DNA of 64,000 bases from Gillisia sp. Hel_I_86 (GTDB lineage Bacteria; Bacteroidota; Bacteroidia; Flavobacteriales; Flavobacteriaceae): contig NZ_VISE01000001.1 of assembly GCF_007827275.1 (NCBI RefSeq), forward strand, positions 3,658,001 to 3,722,000. Reading direction: 5' to 3'. How positions within the stretch are numbered: the first letter of the stretch is position 1; each line of letters begins with the position of its first letter. The position numbers were made by a program, and so were the translations under genes. Shown in pieces: positions 1 to 9,938 of the stretch. A model generated the notes under the pieces. It was not told where the DNA came from, searched no databases, and was given only the letters and a program-made list of their open reading frames with translations.

Positions 1-1620
1 TCAAAGGAATTTTATGTTGCAGGAGGTGGAGTACCGCCTATTATTAATGGTATGGCCACCGCTGCCGATTGGATGTCTGCTGCATCATTTATCTCACTGG
101 CCGGGATTGTATCTTTTGGAGGGTATGATGGCTCTGTGTACTTAATGGGATGGACTGGAGGATATGTACTCTTGGCACTATTACTTGCGCCCTATTTAAG
201 GAAATTTGGAAAATTTACAGTACCAGATTTTATTGGAGATAGGTATTATTCCAATGTTGCACGTATCGTTGCTGTAATTGCGGCATTGATCGTATCATTT
301 ACGTACGTAGCGGGTCAAATGAGGGGTGTGGGCATCGTATTCTCCAGATATCTGGAAGTAGATATCGATACCGGTGTTTATATTGGTATGGCAATCGTGC
401 TTTTCTATGCCGTACTTGGAGGAATGAAAGGAATTACCTATACCCAAGTAGCACAATACTGTGTCCTTATTTTTGCATTTATGGTACCTGCGATCTTCAT
501 ATCGTTTGAAATGACGGGAAATGTTATTCCACAATTGGGGTTTGGAGCCACAGGAGAAGATGGAGTATATTTGTTGGATAAGTTGGACGGTCTACACGCA
601 GAACTTGGTTTTAGTGAATACACCACGGGAAGCAAATCCATGATAGATGTATTTGCTATAACACTGGCTTTAATGGCTGGAACAGCCGGATTACCTCATG
701 TAATTGTCCGTTTTTTCACAGTACCTAGGGTAAGGGATGCGCGCAAGTCTGCTGGTTGGGCTTTACTTTTTATTGCCATTATGTATACAACAATTCCTGC
801 CGTAGCAGTATTTGCAAGGGTCAACTTAATAGAAACAGTAAGCAATGAAAATTACGAAGAGCTTCCAGGGTGGTTTGCAAACTGGGAGAAGACAGGGCTC
901 TTGGGATTTGAGGATAAAAACAATGATGGTGTAGTTCAATATGTTGCAGATAAGGAGGTCAATGAGCTTACAATAGATCGTGATATTATGGTGCTGGCCA
1001 ATCCAGAAATAGCAAAACTACCTAATTGGGTAATTGCACTGGTAGGTGCTGGTGGACTGGCCGCGGCATTATCCACGGCTGCTGGACTCTTATTGGTAAT
1101 TGCTTCTTCTATTTCCCACGATTTATTCAAAAGGATGATAATGCCGGAAATTACTGAAAAAGGCGAGCTTATCGCTGCCCGTCTTGCTGCTGCTGTAGCA
1201 GTTGTGATTGCAGGATACTTTGGGATCAATCCACCAGGATTTGTTGCCGCAGTCGTCGCCTTGGCCTTTGGGCTTGCGGCCGCTTCCTTTTTTCCTGCCA
1301 TTGTATTGGGGATATTCGATAAACGAATGAATAAAGAAGGTGCTATTGCTGGTATGATTATAGGATTGGGGTTGATGTTGTTCTATATGTTAAAGTTTAA
1401 ATTTGGAATTTTTGATGGAGGAAAGGAAGCAGTTGATGGATTAACATCTAGCTGGTGGTTCGGGATTTCTCCAGAAGGATTTGGAACTATTGCGATGTTT
1501 GTAAACTTTGTAATATCTGTAGTCGTTTCAAGAATGACACCTGCACCACCAGAGAACGTTCAGGATATTGTAGAAAATATCAGGATACCTTCAGGCGCGG
1601 GAGAAGCTACCGGGCATTAG
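1..1620 (+). CDS. actP: Cation/acetate symporter, ActP-like SSS family (5' partial)
   Basis: This is a sodium:solute symporter that probably takes up acetate or a similar short-chain acid. The reading frame is open from the first base of the window (it begins SKEFYVAGGG), so the true start lies upstream. The motif EFYVAGGG followed by NGMATAADWMSAASFIS is characteristic of ActP/VC_2705-type transporters, and many hydrophobic helices follow. A soluble loop near bases 900-970 reads DKNNDGVVQY, which resembles an EF-hand calcium loop. The downstream symporter-kinase fusion, propionyl-CoA synthetase and acetyl-CoA synthetase support a role in acetate/propionate uptake. The family is secure; the exact substrate is inferred from context. 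Confidence 0.88.
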   Translation, partial: SKEFYVAGGGVPPIINGMATAADWMSAASFISLAGIVSFGGYDGSVYLMGWTGGYVLLALLLAPYLRKFGKFTVPDFIGDRYYSNVARIVAVIAALIVSFTYVAGQMRGVGIVFSRYLEVDIDTGVYIGMAIVLFYAVLGGMKGITYTQVAQYCVLIFAFMVPAIFISFEMTGNVIPQLGFGATGEDGVYLLDKLDGLHAELGFSEYTTGSKSMIDVFAITLALMAGTAGLPHVIVRFFTVPRVRDARKSAGWALLFIAIMYTTIPAVAVFARVNLIETVSNENYEELPGWFANWEKTGLLGFEDKNNDGVVQYVADKEVNELTIDRDIMVLANPEIAKLPNWVIALVGAGGLAAALSTAAGLLLVIASSISHDLFKRMIMPEITEKGELIAARLAAAVAVVIAGYFGINPPGFVAAVVALAFGLAAASFFPAIVLGIFDKRMNKEGAIAGMIIGLGLMLFYMLKFKFGIFDGGKEAVDGLTSSWWFGISPEGFGTIAMFVNFVISVVVSRMTPAPPENVQDIVENIRIPSGAGEATGH

Positions 1621-2125
1621 AAATAAGAGTTTATTTTAAGTTTGATTAGTTAGACAGAAATCAGCATTGCAATTTTTGCAGTGCTGATTCCTTCATTCTA
1701 AACCACATAAATTTTTATCTTAGTAAGCGTAATAGTGTACTACTATTATATTTTAATTGGTATTTGGGCATGACCGCAAGGGTCGGGCTTTACGTTTCAA
1801 TTCCTCGCACCTCCTTATAGTCAGGCTGCGGGATTTACACTGCAATCCCTCACGCAAAAAAAGTTGGAGGAATTAGATAAAATAAAAACCAACAAAAAAT
1901 GCAATTAATGAGTTCAATAATAAACCAATATGCATGCCCGTTTTTACTCATAAAATTAAAATTATGAATAAATCGTCATGCTCAACTGGTTTCAGCATCT
2001 AATATGAATAGTACTATACACTCAATTTAGACCCTGAAACTCCCGAACGGTCGGGACAGGATGACGTCCAAATTTTAAAGTATGACTGTTTACGAATATA
2101 TAATAAACCAATTAACAAAGTACTA
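1621..2125. other. Intergenic region with two kinds of repeat
   Basis: I see no gene here. Bases 1766-1855 hold a degenerate element (GGGCATGACC..GGGTCGGGCTTT, then GCGGGATTT and CAATCCCTCACGC) of a kind I recall from intergenic regions of flavobacterial genomes. Bases 1974-2066 hold two members of the hairpin family found elsewhere in this window, one with a TCATGCTCAACTGGTTTCAG core and one with a TCCCGAACGGTCGGGA core. Confidence 0.5.
1974..2066. repeat. Dispersed hairpin repeats (two units)
   Basis: Unit one (1974-1999) is an imperfect palindrome related to CGTCATGCTGAACTTGTTTC seen near 59811 and 61597. Unit two (2029-2066) starts GACCCTGAAAC and ends GGATGACG, with a TCCCGA/TCGGGA stem inside. 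Both match the repeat family at 12313, 14096, 59654 and 61597. Confidence 0.6.
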
Positions 2126-2320
2126 ATGAAGAAACGCCACGAGCAAAAACTAATCGTCCTTTCCATTGCTTTGTTTTTATTGTTCAACGTACCTTTTGTC
2201 TTAATTTTTAATTTTGAAGGAGCGGTATTTGGCATTCCTGTTTTTTACTTTTCCATATTCTCTATTTGGTTGCTTTCTATTATTATTTCAGGCATTGTGT
2301 TAAAACGACATTATGAATAA
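2126..2320 (+). CDS. Small two-helix membrane protein
   Basis: A 64-residue protein that is almost entirely hydrophobic: a basic N-terminus (MKKRHEQK) leads into two predicted transmembrane segments (about residues 9-31 and 36-58), ending in KRHYE. Its stop codon overlaps the start of the symporter-histidine kinase gene by 8 bases, so the two are probably translationally coupled. Small membrane proteins next to SSS transporters are common, and a role as an accessory subunit or stabiliser of the sensor-transporter is possible but only inferred. I do not recognise a named family. Confidence 0.7.
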   Translation: MKKRHEQKLIVLSIALFLLFNVPFVLIFNFEGAVFGIPVFYFSIFSIWLLSIIISGIVLKRHYE

Positions 2321-5003
2321 TTACGCACTCATAATTATTATTGTCGTGTATTTGGCGGTGTTATTCTATATTGCCTTTCTTGCTGAAAAAAAGAAGAAAA
2401 GCAAATGGGTAAACAATCCTTATGTGTACACCTTGTCCTTGGCCGTTTATTGTTCTGCTTGGACGTATTACGGCAGCGTTGGCATCGCGGCAAATACTGG
2501 TATTGATTTTTTGCCTATTTATTTGGGCCCTGTAATTGCTGTGCCACTATGGATTATAGTACTTAGAAAAGTTATAAGAATCTCCAGACAGAACAAAATT
2601 TCATCCATAGCAGATTTTATTTCGCTGCGCTACGGAAACAATAGATTTTTAGGCGCACTTGTTACTGTAGTTTGCCTCTTGGGCACATTGCCGTATATCT
2701 CTCTGCAACTGAAAGCCATCTCCGAAACCTTTGAAATCATGGCAGACAGCACGAGCTATACTTCAACAAATGTCCTAGATGACTCTACATTTTATGTGGC
2801 GCTACTTTTAGCCATATTTGCAACGTTCTTTGGTACGCAAAAAGCAGATGCTTCTGAAAAACACACAGGAATAATAGCTGCAGTAGCTTTTGAATCTGTA
2901 TTAAAATTAGTGTTCTTTTTGGTCATCGGGTTTTATGTAACCTTTTATTTATTTGATGGTACAACAGACATTTATAATCAAATAGCCACAGTAGACAACT
3001 TTAAAGAACTTACCAGTCTTTCAGGATTGGAAGATGGGTTTAATTGGTTTTTTATGATTGGATTGTCCTTTATGGCAATTTTTTTATTGCCAAGACAATT
3101 TCAAGTTGCAGTATTAGAAAACAATCGAGAAAAATATTTAAAAAAGGCGATTTGGTTGTTTCCGCTATATTTATTGTTGTTCAATGTGTTTGTTATTTTT
3201 ATTGCCTGGGCCGGAAAATTAACTTTTGGAGATACTGGAAATGCAGAATATTACACCCTGTTGCTACCGCTGGAAAATGGCAATTCCTTTCTTGCAACTT
3301 TAGTTTTTCTTGGTGGATTTTCTGCGGTAATTTCCATGGTTGTGGTGTCCACATTGGCATTGTCCATTATGGTAAGTAACAACCTTATTATTCCCTATGG
3401 GTTTTTAGATAAATTTATTAAAAATCAAACAGAACGTAATGCGAAGTATATTAAGAACATTCGTCGTATCTCTATTTTTACTATTATCATAATAGCTTAT
3501 TTCTTCTACATTTCTTTTTCAAAAGAATTGTCTTTGTATTCCATAGGTCTAATTTCCTTTGTGATTATTGCGCAACTAGCGCCTTCTTTTTTTATTGGGC
3601 TGTTCTGGAATCGTGGCTCGTCAAAAGGGGCAATAATTGGTATCATCATTGGTTTTTGTATTACGGTTTACACTCTGGTACTGCCTTTCACTTTGGCAGC
3701 TTATACAGGAACAGACAATTTTACCCAATATGGATTGAATGGCATTTCGGCACTTAAACCCTATGCGCTCTTTGGTATCGATTTTTTAAGTCCACCAGCC
3801 CATGCTTTTTTTTGGAGTCTGTTATTTAATTTATTTGGCTATTTAGTGTTTTCAATTATATCAAAAGGTAACTATAGAGAACGTAATTATGCCGAAATGT
3901 TTGTAGATAGCAAGAACTTTTCTGCATTACAGGACAATGCATTGGTTTGGAAGGGAGAAGCTTATGTAGCTGATATTAAAAATGTACTTGTAAGGTTTCT
4001 GGGAGAGAAAAATGCATCCAGGGCTTTAAAACTCTTTTTTACCAAATATAAATTACCATTGGATACACAATTAGCCGATGCGAGATTGATTAATTTTTCT
4101 GAAAAGTTGCTTACCGGAAGTATAGGGAGCGCTTCCGCAAAAATTTTAATAGCTGGTGTAGTAAAAGAAGAACAGATAAGTCTTATTGAAGTACTTAGAA
4201 TATTGGAAGAGTCCAAAGAGAACATTGTAAGCAATAAAATGCTTCTTGAGAAGTCAAAAGAGTTATCTCAACTGTCTTCCAAATTAAAAGATGCAAATAA
4301 GGAACTTGTGGATAAGGATAAACAAAAAGATGAGTTTTTGGATACTGTGGCCCACGAACTAAAAACGCCTATTACAGGGATCAGGGCAGCTACAGAACTT
4401 TTGATGGATGATGAAGATGATATGCCTATAGAAATTAAAAAACAGTTTCTTGCCAACATCCTTCAAGATTCAGATAGGTTAGGGCGTCTCATCAATAATA
4501 TCCTGGATTTTGAAAAGCTGGAATCGGGACGTTCAAGTTTGGATATGAACTACCTTGATATTCAGGAGACGATCAAAAAAGCTGTGGCAAACATGCAGCA
4601 TATAGCTGCTAAAAAGGGTATTACCATAGACATTAAAAATGAGCAGCGTTTCAAGTTGGATTATGATGAAGATAGGATCCTTCAGGTTTTTACCAACTTA
4701 ATTTCGAATGCTATAAAGTTTTGCAAACCTGTATCTGGAAGCATTGAGATAGATTACAAGTTAGGAAATGACGTGTTGGAAATATCCGTAAGGGATAATG
4801 GCAAGGGTATTCCAATCGAAGATATTGAGCATGTTTTTGATAAATTTTATCAATCGCAACATCAAAATACCATCAAGCCAGAAGGTAGTGGCCTAGGGCT
4901 TGCGATCACAAAACAAATTATAGAAAAACACCACGGTAAAATTTGGGTGGATAAGAAGATAAAAACAGGAGCAAAATTTGTTTTTACCTTGCCAATTAAC
5001 TAA
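2313..5003 (+). CDS. SSS transporter-histidine kinase fusion (CbrA-like sensor)
   Basis: An 896-residue hybrid. The N-terminal ~500 residues are a sodium:solute symporter core with about 13 helices (PutP-like). Residues ~520-640 form a linker in the position of the STAC domain of CbrA-type sensors. A coiled-coil stretch (~635-670) precedes the histidine kinase: H-box DTVAHELKTPITG with the phosphorylated His at about 681, N-box NLISNAIKFC, G1 VRDNGKGIP and G2 GSGLGLAITK. It is thus a membrane sensor that may couple solute binding or transport to phosphorylation of the response regulator 15 bases downstream. Neighbouring acs and prpE suggest that it responds to acetate, propionate or overall carbon status; that is inference. 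Confidence 0.9.
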   Translation: MNNYALIIIIVVYLAVLFYIAFLAEKKKKSKWVNNPYVYTLSLAVYCSAWTYYGSVGIAANTGIDFLPIYLGPVIAVPLWIIVLRKVIRISRQNKISSIADFISLRYGNNRFLGALVTVVCLLGTLPYISLQLKAISETFEIMADSTSYTSTNVLDDSTFYVALLLAIFATFFGTQKADASEKHTGIIAAVAFESVLKLVFFLVIGFYVTFYLFDGTTDIYNQIATVDNFKELTSLSGLEDGFNWFFMIGLSFMAIFLLPRQFQVAVLENNREKYLKKAIWLFPLYLLLFNVFVIFIAWAGKLTFGDTGNAEYYTLLLPLENGNSFLATLVFLGGFSAVISMVVVSTLALSIMVSNNLIIPYGFLDKFIKNQTERNAKYIKNIRRISIFTIIIIAYFFYISFSKELSLYSIGLISFVIIAQLAPSFFIGLFWNRGSSKGAIIGIIIGFCITVYTLVLPFTLAAYTGTDNFTQYGLNGISALKPYALFGIDFLSPPAHAFFWSLLFNLFGYLVFSIISKGNYRERNYAEMFVDSKNFSALQDNALVWKGEAYVADIKNVLVRFLGEKNASRALKLFFTKYKLPLDTQLADARLINFSEKLLTGSIGSASAKILIAGVVKEEQISLIEVLRILEESKENIVSNKMLLEKSKELSQLSSKLKDANKELVDKDKQKDEFLDTVAHELKTPITGIRAATELLMDDEDDMPIEIKKQFLANILQDSDRLGRLINNILDFEKLESGRSSLDMNYLDIQETIKKAVANMQHIAAKKGITIDIKNEQRFKLDYDEDRILQVFTNLISNAIKFCKPVSGSIEIDYKLGNDVLEISVRDNGKGIPIEDIEHVFDKFYQSQHQNTIKPEGSGLGLAITKQIIEKHHGKIWVDKKIKTGAKFVFTLPIN

Positions 5004-5018
5004 CTTTCACACTGATAT

Positions 5019-5384
5019 ATGAAGTATAAGATTTTAATTGTTGATGATGAGCCTAATATAGTAATGTCCTTGGAATATGCCTTTAAAAAGAAAGGTTTTG
5101 AGGTATATATAGCAAGGGATGGCGGCGAGGCAATGGAGATTTTAAAAAACAACGTTCCAGATATTGTGTTACTTGATATTATGATGCCCAATGTAGATGG
5201 ATATCAAACACTAAAACACATAAAAATCACGGCGGGCTTGGAAGCTACAAAAGTAGTTTTCTTAACCGCAAAAAATAAAGCTTCAGATATTGAAAAGGGT
5301 TTAAAACTTGGAGCAGATAAATATTTGATCAAACCTTTTTCAGTAAAAAAAATAGTTTCAGAAATTCTGGAACTTGTGGCTTAA
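5019..5384 (+). CDS. Receiver-only response regulator
   Basis: A 121-residue CheY-like protein with one receiver domain and no output domain. The acidic pocket is at residues 9-10 (VDDEP), the phosphoacceptor is Asp53 (LLDIMMPNVDG), with conserved Thr83 (FLTAKN) and Lys105 (LIKPFS). It starts 15 bases after the sensor kinase stop and is its likely partner. In the well-known CbrA/CbrB pair the regulator carries an NtrC-type output, so a bare receiver here implies signalling through protein-protein contact or a phosphorelay. All catalytic residues are intact. Confidence 0.92.
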   Translation: MKYKILIVDDEPNIVMSLEYAFKKKGFEVYIARDGGEAMEILKNNVPDIVLLDIMMPNVDGYQTLKHIKITAGLEATKVVFLTAKNKASDIEKGLKLGADKYLIKPFSVKKIVSEILELVA

Positions 5385-5457
5385 AATTAGTCTTATAAGT
5401 CTTTTTAAATATTGGTTTTGTGTGCAAACAAACGATGTTTAATTAAAATTTTAAGAC

Positions 5458-5679
5458 GTGAATTATCAAATAAAACCGCGTACATCAGATATTCTTATTG
5501 TTATCTATGTTGTACTCACTTTATTTTATAGAATAAAGTTTGAAAACGAAGCAGGCGTAACCGCATTACAATCTCTTGTAATTGGTTTATGTCTTATTGC
5601 AATGCCTTGGTCCCTTATAAAACTAAAGGTACTTAATCCCAATTGGTTCGGTCTATTTAATCTTAAAAGTTCAGGATAA
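5458..5679 (+). CDS. Small hydrophobic membrane protein (GTG start)
   Basis: A 73-residue protein with two predicted membrane helices (about residues 12-24 and 36-55). It starts with GTG at 5458; no in-frame ATG gives a better start. Its stop codon shares bases with the start of the propionyl-CoA synthetase gene (TAATG), indicating translational coupling. I do not recognise a family. Its place between the two-component genes and the acyl-CoA synthetases suggests a link with short-chain acid uptake or membrane sensing, but nothing in the sequence proves that. Confidence 0.6.
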   Translation: MNYQIKPRTSDILIVIYVVLTLFYRIKFENEAGVTALQSLVIGLCLIAMPWSLIKLKVLNPNWFGLFNLKSSG

Positions 5680-7574
5680 TGAATTATTCAGCTTTTTATA
5701 GGGAAAGTATTGACTATCCAGAACGTTTTTGGCAGGCACAAGCTAGCGAATTAGCATGGCACAAAATGCCCGGTACCATCTTGTCCAAGGACAAGTATGA
5801 CTATGATCAATGGTTTGAAGACGGCGAACTCAACTTGAGTTATTTGTGTATGGACAAACATATCAAAGATGGATTTGGGTCTCAAAATGCCATTATTTAT
5901 GACTCTCCAGTAACAAACACAAAAAAGCATATTACCTTTTATGAGCTGCACAAAGAAGTTTCTAAACTTGCTGGGGGGTTACAAAGTTTGGGGCTCAAAA
6001 AAGGAGATACAGCCATTATCTATATGCCCATGATCCCACAGGCGGTATATGCAATGTTGGCGTGCGCCAGAATTGGCGTTATTCACTCTGTGGTATTCGG
6101 TGGATTTGCCCCTCACGAACTGGCGATCCGTATAGACGATTGCAAACCCAAGGCAATTATCACGGCTTCAAATGGAATAGAAATAGAACGCGTTATTCCT
6201 TATAAACCTTTTGTAGATGAGGCTTTTGCGAAAGCGAAACACAAACCAGAGCACGTTATTGTTTTTGACAGAAACCAAGGTGTAGAAATTCCGAAGAAGG
6301 AGTATGATGTAGATTATGCCACTTTAGTGGAGGCATCCGGTTCCATTGAAGCGGTTCCAGTAACATCGCCACACCCTTCTTATATTTTGTACACCTCTGG
6401 AACTACGGGAACCCCAAAAGGAATTGTTAGAGATACGGGCGGCTATGCAACCGCTTTAAAATTTTCCATGAAATACATCTATGGTTTAGAGGAAGGAGAT
6501 ACGTTTTGGGCGGCAAGTGATGTGGGGTGGGTTGTGGGTCATAGCTATATAGTATATGGCCCGTTGTTGAATAGGAATACTACTATTTTATTTGAAGGCA
6601 AACCTATAAAAACACCAGATGCTTCTACCTTTTGGCGTGTGATTAGTGAGCATAATGTAAAAGTGATGTTTACGGCACCCACTGCTATTAGAGCTATTAA
6701 AAAGGAAGATCCAAATGGAAAGTTTCTCAAGCAATTTGATATGTCCTGTTTAAAATACCAGTTTTTGGCAGGAGAACGATGCGATGTAGCGACTTTAACT
6801 TGGACACAAGAAAAATTAAAAGTACCGGTAATCGATCATTGGTGGCAAACGGAAAGTGGTTGGCCAATGCTGGCCAATATGGTTGGTGTGCAATTACAAC
6901 CTATAAAACCTGGCTCTGCAAGTTTTCCTGTTTGTGGGTACGACATTCAAATATTAAATGAAGAAGGAAAAGAAGTTGAAGCGGGAGTTGAAGGATACGT
7001 TACGGCAAAATTACCATTACCACCAGGAACCTTAAGTAATCTATGGGGAAATCCCAAGCGTTTTAAATTAGGTTATTTGGACCACTTTCCGGGATATTAT
7101 TTTTCAGGAGATGGCGGTTATAAGGATGAAGATGGCTATGTGTTTATCACTGGACGTGTAGATGATATCATTAATGTGGCTGGACATAGGTTATCTACAG
7201 CCGAAATGGAAGAGATTGTATCCTCGCATACATCTGTTGCAGAATGTGCGGTTTTTGGCATCCATTGTGATTTAAAGGGGCAAAAGCCTTTAGGACTTAT
7301 AGTTTTAAAATCAGGTGAAGTCTCGAAAGGTGCCATTATTCAAAATGAAATCATTCAAGAAGTTCGTAAAGAGATAGGGGCGGTTGCATCCTTTAGAGAT
7401 GTACTGGTCGTTAAACGATTGCCAAAAACACGCTCTGGAAAAATCCTGCGAAAATTATTGCGCAATATCGCCGATGAATATCAATATAATACGCCGTCTA
7501 CTATTGACGATGTATCCATTATAGAAGAAATAAAATCAATATATCGAGCCCAAAATATCGGAATTCATAAATAA
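5679..7574 (+). CDS. prpE: Propionyl-CoA synthetase-like acyl-CoA ligase
   Basis: A 631-residue AMP-forming acyl-CoA synthetase. It carries the ACS N-terminal domain (FYRESIDYPERFW), the phosphate loop TSGTTGTPKGI, the nucleotide motif WWQTESGWP, the hinge region FITGRVDDIINVAGHR and the C-terminal catalytic/acetylatable lysine motif PKTRSGKILRK. The phosphate loop TSGTTGTPKG followed by RDTGG is typical of PrpE/ACSS3 enzymes, while acetyl-CoA synthetases have TSGSTGMPKG, as the next gene does. It should activate propionate (possibly other short acids) to the CoA ester in the cytoplasm. It starts one base inside the preceding gene's stop and lies 13 bases before acs. Confidence 0.88.
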   Translation: MNYSAFYRESIDYPERFWQAQASELAWHKMPGTILSKDKYDYDQWFEDGELNLSYLCMDKHIKDGFGSQNAIIYDSPVTNTKKHITFYELHKEVSKLAGGLQSLGLKKGDTAIIYMPMIPQAVYAMLACARIGVIHSVVFGGFAPHELAIRIDDCKPKAIITASNGIEIERVIPYKPFVDEAFAKAKHKPEHVIVFDRNQGVEIPKKEYDVDYATLVEASGSIEAVPVTSPHPSYILYTSGTTGTPKGIVRDTGGYATALKFSMKYIYGLEEGDTFWAASDVGWVVGHSYIVYGPLLNRNTTILFEGKPIKTPDASTFWRVISEHNVKVMFTAPTAIRAIKKEDPNGKFLKQFDMSCLKYQFLAGERCDVATLTWTQEKLKVPVIDHWWQTESGWPMLANMVGVQLQPIKPGSASFPVCGYDIQILNEEGKEVEAGVEGYVTAKLPLPPGTLSNLWGNPKRFKLGYLDHFPGYYFSGDGGYKDEDGYVFITGRVDDIINVAGHRLSTAEMEEIVSSHTSVAECAVFGIHCDLKGQKPLGLIVLKSGEVSKGAIIQNEIIQEVRKEIGAVASFRDVLVVKRLPKTRSGKILRKLLRNIADEYQYNTPSTIDDVSIIEEIKSIYRAQNIGIHK

Positions 7575-7587
7575 AAAAATATTAGTA

Positions 7588-9495
7588 ATGAGCAATTACC
7601 ATATAAAACATTTAGAAGAATATTATCAAGTATACAGGAAATCTGTCCGCTATCCTGAATCCTTCTGGGAAGAAATAGCCGAAGAACATTTTCTATGGCG
7701 CAAAAAATGGGACAAGGTTCTAAGTTGGGATTTTAAGAAACCGGAAGTAAAATGGTTTGAAGGCGCAAAATTGAATATTACCGAGAATTGCATCGATAGG
7801 CATTTAGCTACAAGAGGAGATAAAACAGCTATTTTATTTGAACCCAATGGCCCAAAGGAAACTGTGCAACATATTACCTATAAAGACTTATACCATCGTG
7901 TAAATAAGTTTGCAAATGTCTTGAAAACCAAAGGAATTAAAAAAGGGGACAGAGTTTGTATTTATCTACCCATGATTCCAGAATTGGCTGTTTCGGTATT
8001 GGCATGTGCCCGTATTGGGGCTATACATTCTGTCGTGTTTGCAGGATTTTCATCTATAGCATTAGCTACTAGAATTAATGATTCTGATTGTAAGATGGTG
8101 ATCACATCAGATGGATCCTATCGCGGTATTAAGGCCATTGATTTAAAAGGGATTGTAGATGAAGCCTTGGAAGATTGCAACTGCGTAGATACTGTTTTGG
8201 TGGCAAAGCGCATTAACACTAACATCGATATGAAGGAGGGGCGAGATGAATGGCTTCAACCTTTATTAGACGACGCTTCGGACCAACTTGTCGCAACGGT
8301 TATGGATGCTGAAGATCCTTTATTTATATTATATACTTCGGGTTCTACTGGAATGCCAAAAGGAATGGTACATACTATCGCTGGGTATATGGTTTACAGC
8401 GCCTATACTTTTAAGAATGTTTTTCAGTATAAAGAAGATGATATTTATTGGTGCACAGCAGACATTGGTTGGATAACAGGACATAGTTACATCGTTTATG
8501 GGCCATTAGCAAATGGAGCAACAACTGTTATGTTTGAAGGAATACCTAGCTACCCAGATCATGGTCGTTTTTGGGAGATTGTACAAAAACATAAAATCAC
8601 TCAATTTTACACAGCGCCAACGGCTATTAGAGCACTGGCCAAGGAAGGTGTAGAACACGTTGAAAAGTATGATTTGTCCTCCCTAAAGGTTTTGGGAACC
8701 GTTGGTGAGCCTATTAACGAAGAAGCTTGGCATTGGTATGATGACAATATTGGCAAAAAAAAATCCCCTATTATTGATACTTGGTGGCAAACTGAAACTG
8801 GAGGTGTAATGATAACCCCCATTCCTTTTTGTACGCCAACAAAACCAACATACGCAACACTTCCGTTTATCGGTGTTCAACCAGCACTCATGGATGAGAA
8901 TGGAAAAGAAATAATGGGAAATCAAGTGGATGGTCGCTTGTGTATAAAATTCCCTTGGCCTAGTATTGCGAGGACCATTTGGGGAAATCATCAACGCTAT
9001 AAAGACACCTACTTTTCAGCTATTGAAAACATGTATTTCACTGGAGATGGAGCACTTAGGGATGAAGTAGGTTATTATAGAATAACAGGACGTGTGGATG
9101 ATGTAATTATTGTTTCGGGACATAACTTGGGGACTGCACCTATAGAAGATGCAATTAATGAACATCCAGCAGTTGCAGAAAGTGCGATAGTAGGCTTCCC
9201 TCACGATGTAAAAGGAAATGCGTTGTACGGTTATGTAACCTTAAAGGAAACCGGTGAAAGTAGAATTCACGATAATTTAAGAAAGGAAATCAATCAAATT
9301 ATAACCGAACAAATAGGGCCAATCGCCAAGCTGGACAAAATTCAATTTACCAATGGATTACCAAAGACGCGCTCTGGAAAAATCATGCGCCGTATTCTTA
9401 GAAAAATAGCAAGTAAGGATACTGGTAATTTGGGGGATACAAGCACACTCTTAAACCCTGAATGTGTTCAAGATATAATGGAGAATGTCTTATAG
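7588..9495 (+). CDS. acs: Acetyl-CoA synthetase
   Basis: A 635-residue acetate-CoA ligase of normal length. Visible motifs: YTSGSTGMPKGMVHT (phosphate loop), TWWQTETGG (substrate/nucleotide pocket), YRITGRVDDVIIVSGHN (hinge) and TRSGKIMRR, with Lys598 as the conserved catalytic lysine that is acetylated in other Acs enzymes. It converts acetate, ATP and CoA to acetyl-CoA. It is the last gene of the + strand acetate/propionate run, and a strong hairpin terminator lies at 9892-9917 before the convergent catalase gene. Confidence 0.95.
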   Translation: MSNYHIKHLEEYYQVYRKSVRYPESFWEEIAEEHFLWRKKWDKVLSWDFKKPEVKWFEGAKLNITENCIDRHLATRGDKTAILFEPNGPKETVQHITYKDLYHRVNKFANVLKTKGIKKGDRVCIYLPMIPELAVSVLACARIGAIHSVVFAGFSSIALATRINDSDCKMVITSDGSYRGIKAIDLKGIVDEALEDCNCVDTVLVAKRINTNIDMKEGRDEWLQPLLDDASDQLVATVMDAEDPLFILYTSGSTGMPKGMVHTIAGYMVYSAYTFKNVFQYKEDDIYWCTADIGWITGHSYIVYGPLANGATTVMFEGIPSYPDHGRFWEIVQKHKITQFYTAPTAIRALAKEGVEHVEKYDLSSLKVLGTVGEPINEEAWHWYDDNIGKKKSPIIDTWWQTETGGVMITPIPFCTPTKPTYATLPFIGVQPALMDENGKEIMGNQVDGRLCIKFPWPSIARTIWGNHQRYKDTYFSAIENMYFTGDGALRDEVGYYRITGRVDDVIIVSGHNLGTAPIEDAINEHPAVAESAIVGFPHDVKGNALYGYVTLKETGESRIHDNLRKEINQIITEQIGPIAKLDKIQFTNGLPKTRSGKIMRRILRKIASKDTGNLGDTSTLLNPECVQDIMENVL

Positions 9496-9938
9496 GCTTT
9501 ATGGATGTTTGGGCAATAAAGTAATTGGAATATTTGATATTATTTGTATCAATCCAAGATCCATAAACGCTAAAATATATTGATGTTTACCTATGTTGTA
9601 CTCATCATGAAAGAGGGTATGTCAAATATGAATGTAACTGTTGGAAATGAAGTAGCAGGAACGATATTTGAGCTTGTAAGTTCTAGGTTGTGGATCCAAG
9701 GTTTTGAATTGTGACTCATTAAGCTATCTCGATGCGGGCATACAAGGTATTGTAATGAGGACTTGTGTTTTATGCAAAAAAGAAGGTTAAAACCGCTGCC
9801 AAAGAAATCTATTAGCCAAACTTTAGAAATCTGCTGTATGGAACCCCAATATTTACCTATTGCCCGGGTTCACCAAAATAGAAATAAAAGAAAAAACCAT
9901 CCCCTCGGATGGTTTTTAAATTTCGAAAAATTTATGAT
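9496..9938. other. Convergent intergenic region
   Basis: No convincing gene is present. A 35-codon open frame from 9608 to 9715 has no recognisable homology and no clear promoter. The only clear signal is the terminator hairpin near the right end. Confidence 0.5.
9892..9917. terminator. Bidirectional terminator between acs and katE
   Basis: A perfect 11-bp stem (AAAAACCATCC / GGATGGTTTTT) with a 4-base loop. It has A and T runs on both sides, so it can work on either strand between the two convergent genes. Confidence 0.85.
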
